From JBBSDV01 sp038240335 (GTDB lineage Bacteria > Chloroflexota > Dehalococcoidia > DSTF01 > JACRBR01), in the NCBI GenBank assembly GCA_038240335.1, contig JBBSDV010000093.1, positions 1-12,567 on the forward strand: a DNA stretch of 12,567 nucleotides. The letters run 5' to 3'. The first letter of the stretch is position 1; every line of letters begins with the position of its first letter. Below the pieces are notes generated by a model. It worked only from the letters and a program-made list of their open reading frames with translations, was not told the DNA's origin and ran no database searches. Made by a program: the position numbers and the translations under genes. Below are positions 7,561 to 12,567 of the stretch, piece by piece.

Positions 7561-8218
7561 GGACGAGCCTGCAATCGCTGACTTCGTAGTGCGCGGACTA
7601 ACCGAACACGGCAACGCTGTCGACCTTGCGCGCAACGGCACCGAGGCGCTTGAGTTCGCGGCCGTCGGTTCATTCGATGTGATTGTGCTCGACGTCATGT
7701 TGCCCGAGGTCGATGGACTGACGGTCTGTAGGCGCCTGCGCGAACGAGGAGACAAAACGCCGGTGCTGATGCTGACGGCGCGCGACACGGTGGACGACCG
7801 CGTCCGGGGACTCAACATCGGCGCAGACGACTACCTCGTGAAGCCGTTCGCCTTCGTCGAGTTGGTCGCGCGAGTGGGCGCCCTCGCACGGCGCGAACCT
7901 GCGCTGAGAGACGCCGTCCTGCGCGTCGGCGACCTCGAGCTTGACACAACAAGGCGAAGAGCGACGCGCGGCGACCGGGCAATCGAGTTGACCACCAAAG
8001 AGTACGCATTACTGGAATACTTGATGCGTAACCCGGAACGCGTACTCACGCGGACGATGATCACCGAACGAGTCTGGAACTACGAAGTGCTGAACGGCGC
8101 CAACGTCATCGATGTCTACGTGGGCCATCTGCGGAGGAAGATCGACGATGGTCACGAGGTGAGATTGATCCATACGATACGGGGCGCCGGCTACAAGATC
8201 GCTGTACCGGCGTCCTGA
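7541..8218 (+). CDS. OmpR/PhoB-family response regulator
   Basis: This 225-residue protein has the normal length and layout of the family. The receiver domain (1-about 118) has the acidic pair E7/D8, phospho-acceptor D51 in VIVLDVMLPEVDG, T79 and K101 in LVKPF. The C-terminal winged-helix DNA-binding domain (about 126-223) has LTTKEYALLEYL, a recognition-helix region around NVIDVYVGHLRRKID, and the closing TIRGAGYKI. It would be phosphorylated by the kinase encoded two bases downstream and act as a transcription factor on DNA direct repeats. The start MRVLVVEDE is the standard one; the frame is open further upstream, but that part has no receiver homology. No Shine-Dalgarno is seen, so leaderless translation is likely. 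TTCAC/TTCAT boxes upstream suggest autoregulation. All key residues are present. Confidence 0.95.
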   Translation: MRVLVVEDEPAIADFVVRGLTEHGNAVDLARNGTEALEFAAVGSFDVIVLDVMLPEVDGLTVCRRLRERGDKTPVLMLTARDTVDDRVRGLNIGADDYLVKPFAFVELVARVGALARREPALRDAVLRVGDLELDTTRRRATRGDRAIELTTKEYALLEYLMRNPERVLTRTMITERVWNYEVLNGANVIDVYVGHLRRKIDDGHEVRLIHTIRGAGYKIAVPAS

Positions 8219-8220
8219 GC

Positions 8221-9603
8221 GTGTTCTCCCGCTCGATCCGGTTTCGGCTCACCCTATGGTATTTCGCGATCCTAGCGGCAATCCTCGTATTGTTCAGCGC
8301 CGGCATCTACTTCACGCAACGGCGCACGCTCGATGCAAACCTCAACGATTCGCTGCGCACGCGCGCTACGTTGATCAACGGACTCATCGACTACGACGCA
8401 AGCGGGAGCCCGACGCTCGACCTCCCGAGCAACCCGAACGATCCCAGCCTGGGTGAGAGCTTTCAGAAGCTGATCGACCCGACCGGCACCGTGCTGTTTG
8501 ACAATAGTGCCGCATTTGGTCACTTGCCGATCGATCCAAGTGCGTTCCAGGAGGCTCGGACCGGAGGAGAGCATGTCGGCACGCTGGGATCCGGCGATGC
8601 CCAGGCGCGCGTTCTCACTGCCCCGGTCTCTCAGAACGGACGAGTGGTCGGCATCTTGCAGATCGGCCAATCGACGGCGGATCTGAACAGCACGATGCAC
8701 AGTCTGCTCTTGATCCTGGTGATCGGAATTCCGGCTTCGCTCGTGCTGGCGAGCTTCGGGGGCTGGTGGGTATCGTCCCGCGCGCTGTCGCCGATCGACC
8801 ATGTAACGACGCTTGCGAAGGAAATTACCGGACACGACCTGAGCCGTCGGCTCAATCTCGACCTGCCGGACGACGAGGTCGGACGTCTTGCGCGGACCTT
8901 CGACGAGATGATCGCCCGGCTGGATGCCTTGTTCCAGCGTCAGCGCCAGTTCACCGCCGACGCGTCGCACGAACTGCGCACGCCGCTCACCGCCATCCGT
9001 GGCCAGATCGATGTCGCCTTGACCCGCCCACGGGACGCCAACGAATATCAGCGGGTGCTCGCTGCGGTCAATGACCAGGTCGACCGTATGACGCGACTTG
9101 TGGGTGGCCTCCTGATGCTAGCCAGGTCCGACGCGGGCGCGCTGCCGCTGCAGCGGGAGCCCGTGGCGGTTCGAGGACTTGTAGAGTCGATCGCGAATCA
9201 GATCGAGCCGCTCGCAATCGCCAAAGGAATGGCCGTCGTTGTCGAAGCCGGCGACCCATCGACCGTCTCCGGCGATGGTGATCTGCTTGTCCAGCTCCTC
9301 CTCAACCTCGCCGACAACGCCGTAAAGTACACCGACCGCGGCACGATCGGAGTCGGATGGCGAACGCACGAAGACGATGTTGAGATCTTCGTGCGCGACA
9401 CGGGCCTCGGCATTCCCGCCGACCACCTCCCGCGCATCTTCGAGCGATTCCATCGCGTCGACGACGCCCGCTCGCGCCAACGCGGAGGTGCGGGTCTCGG
9501 CCTGGCGATCGGCAAGTGGATCGCCGAAGCCCATGGCGGGCAACTGCGCGTCGAGTCGTCCGGCGCAGGCAGCGCCTTCACGGTCACCTTGCCGACGATC
9601 TGA
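8221..9603 (+). CDS. Sensor histidine kinase, HAMP-HisKA-HATPase type
   Basis: This is a 460-residue membrane kinase. Membrane segment 1 is about 11-31 (LWYFAILAAILVLFSAGIY). An outer sensor domain of about 125 residues follows, then membrane segment 2 at about 161-184. HAMP spans about 185-238. HisKA has phospho-acceptor H250 in SHELRTPLTAIRG. The ATPase domain has the N box around N362-N366 (LNLADNAVKYT), the G1 box DTGLGIP (393-399), the F box around FERF (407-410) and the G2 box GGAGLGLAI (422-430). It starts at GTG 8221, two bases after the regulator stop, so the two are surely co-transcribed and probably translationally coupled. The outer domain has no motif that names a ligand. It is intact by every key residue. 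The likely partner is the 7541 regulator. Confidence 0.95.
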   Translation: MFSRSIRFRLTLWYFAILAAILVLFSAGIYFTQRRTLDANLNDSLRTRATLINGLIDYDASGSPTLDLPSNPNDPSLGESFQKLIDPTGTVLFDNSAAFGHLPIDPSAFQEARTGGEHVGTLGSGDAQARVLTAPVSQNGRVVGILQIGQSTADLNSTMHSLLLILVIGIPASLVLASFGGWWVSSRALSPIDHVTTLAKEITGHDLSRRLNLDLPDDEVGRLARTFDEMIARLDALFQRQRQFTADASHELRTPLTAIRGQIDVALTRPRDANEYQRVLAAVNDQVDRMTRLVGGLLMLARSDAGALPLQREPVAVRGLVESIANQIEPLAIAKGMAVVVEAGDPSTVSGDGDLLVQLLLNLADNAVKYTDRGTIGVGWRTHEDDVEIFVRDTGLGIPADHLPRIFERFHRVDDARSRQRGGAGLGLAIGKWIAEAHGGQLRVESSGAGSAFTVTLPTI

Positions 9604-9630
9604 CTCGCGTGTCCATTCATGAACTCGAGA

Positions 9631-9673
9631 TTCACGGTCGCTTCACGGGCCTTTCACCACGCTCCTCTAACTT
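9631..9673 (+). promoter_or_regulatory. Candidate response-regulator site (three boxes) and promoter of the acidic repeat protein gene
   Basis: TTCAC occurs at 9631-9635, 9642-9646 and 9653-9657, exactly 11 bp apart each time. Ten bases after the last box comes TAACTT (9668-9673), a TANNNT -10 candidate, in the same arrangement as before the response regulator. The start point would be near 9680, about 48 bases before ATG 9728. Direct repeats with 11-bp pitch are the classic binding pattern of OmpR/PhoB-family regulators; GTTCA-type 11-bp units are known for Streptomyces PhoP. Confidence 0.6.
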
Positions 9674-9727
9674 GAGAGTACAGAAGCAAAGGAACGCTTC
9701 GAGTCTCAACAGAAAGGAGGAACCACG

Positions 9728-10045
9728 ATGTTTGAAACGATGAAGGCAAAGATGTTGGGCGCGGGACTCGGTCTGGCGCTCGTCGGCTCGACGCTCGGCG
9801 TTGTTGTGGCGACCGGTATCACGTCGGCCGGCGCGCAGACGCCGACCACTACGCCAGCGACGCAGTCGCAACAGCCCGCCACGTCGGATGCGACGGACAC
9901 GCCAGATGCGACGGACACGTCGGATGCGACGGACACGTCGGATGCGAACGAAGGGGCCGAGACACCGGATGCGAACGAGGCGGCCGGCGGTCACGAAGAT
10001 GCACCAGGTACGGATGTGCAGCACGACTTCCAGGGCGTAGAGTAA
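9728..10045 (+). CDS. Small exported acidic protein with DATDT repeats
   Basis: This 105-residue protein has a signal peptide or signal anchor (about 8-36: hydrophobic LGAGLGLALVGSTLGVVVATG, then SAGAQ with likely cleavage after AGA). The rest is a disordered, strongly acidic tail. A Thr/Gln/Pro stretch (37-52) precedes repeats of DATDTP/DATDTS (54-about 71), then DANEG and DANEA, ending in DVQHDFQGVE. No folded domain or catalytic motif is visible. ATG 9728 has a near-perfect Shine-Dalgarno, AAAGGAGG (9713-9720), seven bases away. It follows the kinase gene, has its own three-box promoter, and ends at a strong hairpin terminator. A likely view is a regulated envelope protein, perhaps a cation-binding or signal-modulating target of the two-component system; the function is unknown. 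Confidence 0.8.
   Translation: MFETMKAKMLGAGLGLALVGSTLGVVVATGITSAGAQTPTTTPATQSQQPATSDATDTPDATDTSDATDTSDANEGAETPDANEAAGGHEDAPGTDVQHDFQGVE
9883..9954 (+). repeat. 18-bp tandem repeat, four copies, inside the acidic protein gene
   Basis: Units start at 9883, 9901, 9919 and 9937. Copies 1 and 3 (gtcggatgcgacggacac) are identical, copy 2 differs at two bases, and copy 4 diverges after gtcggatgcga. The unit length is a multiple of three, so copy-number change keeps the frame and adds or removes six residues (DATDTS). Confidence 0.85.
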
Positions 10046-10065
10046 GCGTCCCGTGAGCTGAGCAT

Positions 10066-10097
10066 AAGAGGAGCGGGCCGATCGGCCCGCTCCTCTT
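10066..10097. terminator. Strong hairpin terminator, perfect 32-bp palindrome
   Basis: A 14-bp GC-rich stem closes a GATC tetraloop, with no mismatch from 10066 to 10097, starting AAGAGGAGCGGGCC. It lies 20 bases after the stop of the acidic protein gene. The T run after the stem is short (TTTG on the plus strand). Because the palindrome is perfect and starts with AA, it could stop transcription from either side. Confidence 0.85.
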
Positions 10098-10393
10098 TGC
10101 GTCCGTCGGCTGCGACGGCGGAGCACGGCCGCTGTTCAGTGCGCCTGCCGCGTGCAGGTCTTCTTGAGCGGTGAGATCGGCGAGCGCACCCCGCCCGCCG
10201 TCAGGTGCAAGGCGTGGACCGCGGCAAGAGTCCGCGAGCCATCCCTGCCGCAGGAGTAACGAGGGTGCCTAACCGCCCCCTCCGCGGCAGCTCAAGGCCC
10301 GCCCACCAGCGCGCGGTTTGAAGGAGTCATGTCGCGGCATCACGCGCGGCGTGTGAACACAACATGATCCCGCGCACGGGCTGGAGAAAGAAT
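10098..10393. other. Intergenic stretch without a recognisable gene
   Basis: No reading frame with a ribosome binding site and family resemblance is visible. The one structure of note is a hairpin at 10247-10288 (GCCGC-a-GGAG paired with CTCC-GCGGC), which matches no riboswitch or ribozyme core that I recognise. Confidence 0.4.
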
Positions 10394-10596
10394 CTAAGAC
10401 TGGGGCGAATCCGCGTCGATCTTCCACCGTCCGGTTTCACGACCAGCGGCCGCTGTCGTCCGTCTCGCGCGACCCATGGCCGCCTGAGCCCTGGCGGCTG
10501 AAGAGAAACAGCGCGATCGGATCACGAAGGCGACGGCCTTGATCGCCGCCTTCAGGTCGGCGATCTCGCCCTCGATGGCGGCGATCGCTTCCTCCC
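10394..10596 (-). pseudogene. C-terminal tail of an unidentified protein, start missing
   Basis: On the minus strand the frame reads from about TREEAIAAIEGEIADLKAAI to KIDADSPQS and stops at TAG 10394-10396, giving about 67 residues. Codon use looks coding: third positions are mostly G or C, with many GCG, ATC, GCC and GAG codons. The first 25 residues look helical and heptad-like, as in a coiled coil. No start codon with a ribosome binding site lies at its upstream end. Beyond 10597 the same frame only reads antisense to the SHOCT tail, so the upstream part appears to have been lost. I do not recognise the family. Confidence 0.35.
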
Positions 10597-10752
10597 GAGT
10601 ACGACGCCGAATACCAGAAGGCGACGCGCGGCTATGAGAGCACGCCAACCTCGCCGGAGGAACTTGAGCACCTCGTCGCCTTGCACGAGCGCGGCGTTCT
10701 CTCACAAGCCGAGTTTGAACGCGCCAAGAGGCGCGTACTGGGGAACGACTGA
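10597..10752 (+). pseudogene. SHOCT-domain C-terminal remnant
   Basis: The plus-strand frame from about 10597 reads EYDAEYQKATRGYEST, then SPEELEHLVALHERGVLSQ, AEFERAKRRVLGND and TGA at 10750-10752. The second half is a classic SHOCT domain (short C-terminal helical hairpin with L..L...G.L...EFE..K..LL), which normally ends a longer membrane or oligomerising protein. There is no start codon before the domain, and upstream codons in this frame lose coding character and are antisense to the neighbouring tail. I read this as the surviving end of a deleted gene. SHOCT identity is fairly sure; loss of the upstream part is inferred. Confidence 0.6.
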
Positions 10753-10909
10753 GCCGTTCTGATCGAATCACCGTACGATAGTTGCGGGTGCCAAACGTCA
10801 CCGACAGATGACACAATCGTGCGTGGTTTCACCAGCAGATTTTGGGGGTTCGCCGAAATCCGTCGGTAACGTGGCCGAGACGCGTGAGCGACCGGCGTCG
10901 GGTCGACAG
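10753..10909. other. Short non-coding gap between the SHOCT tail and the acetyltransferase pseudogene
   Basis: I see no gene, repeat or convincing hairpin terminator between the two convergent stops. Confidence 0.35.
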
Positions 10910-11212
10910 TCACTCCGTAGCAACGAGCAGCGCGTATTCGCGGTGGCTTTTGATGAACTTCCCGACGAACCAACATCTCGGTATCACCCTCAGATTCCGA
11001 CTCTTCGCTTCACCGAGGACGAACGCAACAAGCTTTGCGGCGATGCCGCGCCCCTTCCAAGCGGGGAGTGTCTCGGTGTGGGGCAAGATCAGCGTCGTAC
11101 CCTGCAGTTCGTACTCGCAGAAGCTCATAAGTTCACCGTGTGTTCTCGCTTCGAATCACCCGAGTCCTTTGTTGTCTAAGAACTCCAGAGGCTGGTCATC
11201 GGTTTCGTGCAC
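10910..11212 (-). pseudogene. GNAT N-acetyltransferase (PF14542 type), broken by an in-frame TGA
   Basis: Read from GTG 11212 (GGGAG five bases before it), the frame gives VHETDDQPLEFLDNKGLG, then TGA at 11156-11158, then FEARTHGEL and MSFCEYELQG to the stop at 10910. The whole is 101 codons, the usual size of these small single-domain acetyltransferases. Family marks are present in order: the FEA..HGEL strand, HTE, the acetyl-CoA loop around WKGRGIAAKL, VIPRCWFVGKFI, and the closing HREYALL. The TGA stands where relatives often carry Arg, so a CGA to TGA change is likely. A 72-residue product from ATG 11128 is possible but would lack the first strands. The family usually acetylates small molecules or proteins; the substrate here is unknown. 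It faces away from the broken membrane-protein gene at 11586. Confidence 0.7.
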
Positions 11213-11384
11213 CGCTGCTCCCGACGTTCGCCGCTCGGAACCGCTCCGGCATACTGGCGTTGCCAGCCTTTGCCACCAACAGACCGGTTCTGATCCTGCC
11301 CGTGCCATCAGGATAGCTGACGGATGGCTGCCCGGCTGGACTCGGTCGCGATGGCCATGATGGCGGTCATTTGGGCAAAACACG

Positions 11385-11543
11385 ATGACGCGATGGTGGT
11401 GGTCGTTGGAGTTGCGTACGGAGGGCCAGTCGTCTCCCGCAGGTCCCACAGGCGCACGACTCGCCGCGGTCGCCGCGCACGAAGCCCGTGCCGGCCAGCC
11501 GGTCGCGGTGTCCGGCACGCTCTTCCCGGTTCCGCGGCTGTAG
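11385..11543 (+). pseudogene. Short frame that may be the tail of a lost gene
   Basis: A 52-codon frame starts MTRWWWSLELRTEG and continues to TGARLAAVAAHEARAGQ and a TAG at 11541-11543. Its second half has GC-rich third positions and a helical pattern somewhat like the C-terminal helix of Gfo/Idh/MocA oxidoreductases. No ribosome binding site precedes the ATG. It lies in the gap between two broken genes. This call is weak; it may be chance. Confidence 0.2.
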
Positions 11544-11585
11544 AATTGCGCAGACTGTGTGAGGAGTTGCGACGAGGAGACAGAA

Positions 11586-12329
11586 ATGTATCTCACGACT
11601 AGGGCCGCGCTCATCGGCGGGATCGCATTAATAGCACTCGCGGTATGCCTTGTCGTATTCATCGCCGGCCGGGCAGATATCGGCGGCAATAGCCCATCCG
11701 AGAAGACCGAGTCGCTCAATATCTCACGGATATCCATGACAACAGGGACGGTACTAGGATCGCATTTGCGTTCGGCATCGCCATAGACGCGTTCATCGTT
11801 TTGCTCGTCGCGGCTGTCACGTACAACCTGTTCCGGGATCGCAGCCACTTGCTTGCGCTTCTCGCTTTCGCCGGCTTCGTTGCTAACGGGGCTGTTTCCG
11901 GCGTCGCGGACGGCGTGGGCATCGTACTCACTTTTGTTGCCGACGATTTCATACAGGGCGGTCCCGGCAATCTAGCCGCTGGCGACCCCTGCCATCCTCG
12001 AGGTTGGTCGGGCCATCGGGATGATTCAACTGGCTCTGACGCAGATCGAGGTGACGTCATTTGGCCTAGCCGAGCTCTCAATCGGAGCGCTGATCTCCTT
12101 CGCTCCTCGGGGTGCCATCAATCCACCGCGGTTGCTTGGCTGGATCGCGCTGGCCTCGGGCGCGGCCGCCCTGATCGCAGGGGGCGTCATTGCATCCGAC
12201 GTTTTCTTCGTCTTCTACATTATCAACTCGCTAGGAACGCTTGTCCTGCTGTTCGGCCTGGGAGGCTGGTTGATCATGAACCGACGGCTCTCTCCGCCGA
12301 GGACCGCGACGCCGTCCATGTCCGTGTGA
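11586..12329 (+). pseudogene. DUF4386-like polytopic membrane protein, split by two compensating frameshifts
   Basis: ATG 11586 has GAGGAG (11574-11579) six bases upstream. The first frame gives MYLTTRAALIGGIALIALAV and a membrane segment to about ADIGGNSPSE near 11702. Coding sense then moves to the -1 frame (EDRVAQYLTDIHDNRDG, then AFGIAIDAFIVLLVAAV and LLALLAFAGFVANGAVSG) until about 11980, and returns to the first frame (LATPAILEVGRAIGM, SFGLAELSIGALISF, LLGWIALASGAAALIAGG, TLVLLFGLGGWLIM) to TGA 12327-12329. A one-base loss near 11702 and a one-base gain near 11981 explain both changes. The joined protein would be about 247 residues with about six membrane segments, which fits the DUF4386 size and pattern (a YL.DI..NR motif before helix 2). 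TAGAAT at 11541-11546 could be a -10 box. The function of the family is unknown to me. Either decay or two sequence errors could explain the splits. Confidence 0.6.
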
Positions 12330-12462
12330 TCGATTGCCCTTCCCGTACCACGAACGTTTGAGATCCCTGCCTCTGTTGGGAGCCGGGTGCTGCCCATACC
12401 GGACAATATGAACTCATCGTGCGATGCGCTCGCGGAAAGGAACGTCATCGACGGGTGAGCCG

Positions 12463-12567
12463 CTAACTGGATAGAGGCACAGCGCCAAGCACCTCGTCGA
12501 TCGTCGTCATGCGGTGATCGGGCAGTTGCTCAGTCATCGCCGCCGCGTCGAACGTGTACGGAGCAGA
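12463..12567 (-). CDS. C-terminal end of an unidentified protein, rest beyond the right edge
   Basis: On the minus strand the frame is open from the right edge for 34 codons to TAG 12463-12465, reading SAPYTFDAAAM, TEQLPDHRMTTIDEVLGAV and PLSS. Codon use fits the neighbours. The piece is too short to name; TTIDEVLGAVP resembles the last helix of many dehydrogenase or epimerase-like proteins, but this is only an impression. It would converge on the membrane-protein pseudogene. Confidence 0.4.
   Translation of the reverse strand, partial: SAPYTFDAAAMTEQLPDHRMTTIDEVLGAVPLSS

Noticed and set aside
7017..7673. Minus-strand 218-codon open frame across the divergent promoter region
   Set aside because: It overlaps the LPKTG gene in another frame and the regulator start; its composition is Arg/Cys-rich with no domain.
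8272..8970. Minus-strand 232-codon frame under the histidine kinase
   Set aside because: It is antisense to a kinase with all catalytic boxes intact, and has no domain or ribosome binding site of its own.
9883..9954. CRISPR-like array
   Set aside because: The 18-bp units are directly abutting with no spacers and encode an in-frame peptide repeat.
9632..10126. Minus-strand frame with RIRRVRR repeats
   Set aside because: The repeats are the antisense reading of the 18-bp tandem repeats in the acidic protein gene; it also runs through the terminator.
10098..10393. Riboswitch or ribozyme
   Set aside because: I looked for cyclic-di-GMP, cyclic-di-AMP, cobalamin, twister and hammerhead cores and found no match, and no gene follows that would be controlled.
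11156..11158. TGA read as selenocysteine in the acetyltransferase
   Set aside because: This family has no catalytic Cys or Sec at that site, and I see no selenocysteine insertion hairpin after the codon; a nonsense change is simpler.
10100..12567. Insertion sequence or prophage behind the broken genes
   Set aside because: I found no transposase, integrase or terminal inverted repeats to support a mobile element.

Overview
The window is GC-rich bacterial DNA with dense coding on both strands. My best guess for the host is a member of the Chloroflexota. The grounds are the C-terminal secreted domain of the 5119-6828 gene (a GLGPKT...W-W type Ig-like fold that I associate with that phylum), the Thr/Ser/Pro-rich extracellular stalks, and a promoter that looks leaderless. 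The LPKTG surface protein suggests a single-membrane envelope. The assignment is an inference, because no rRNA or phylogenetic marker is present.

Region 1 (1-4769, minus strand) is one uninterrupted, left-truncated gene for a giant YD-repeat/RHS-type surface protein with a signal anchor and a Thr-rich stalk. Its promoter and Shine-Dalgarno sequence are visible; its C-terminus lies outside the window. Region 2 (5119-7300, minus strand) is a probable two-gene unit. A small LPKTG-anchored surface protein is followed by a membrane protein with four DUF347/COG4705-type repeats, fused to a degenerate cupredoxin-like domain and an Ig-like domain. Region 3 (7541-10097, plus strand) diverges from region 2. 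It holds an OmpR-type response regulator, its histidine kinase, a small exported acidic repeat protein, and a strong hairpin terminator.

The most interesting signal is regulatory. TTCAC/TTCAT boxes spaced exactly 11 bp (or 22 bp) apart sit before three transcription units: the LPKTG operon, the response regulator itself and the acidic repeat protein. At the two plus-strand sites the box is followed by exactly 10 bases and a TANNTT -10-like element. This suggests that the two-component system controls itself and a set of envelope proteins on both sides of it.

Region 4 (about 10100-12567) looks like a gene graveyard. It holds a SHOCT-domain tail with no start, an opposing C-terminal tail of an unknown protein that meets it at a junction near 10597, a GNAT acetyltransferase gene broken by an in-frame TGA, a short possible gene tail, and a DUF4386-like membrane-protein gene split by two compensating frameshifts. 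The right edge carries the last 34 codons of an unidentified minus-strand gene. The contrast with the intact left part argues for real decay rather than poor sequence, though local sequence error cannot be excluded.
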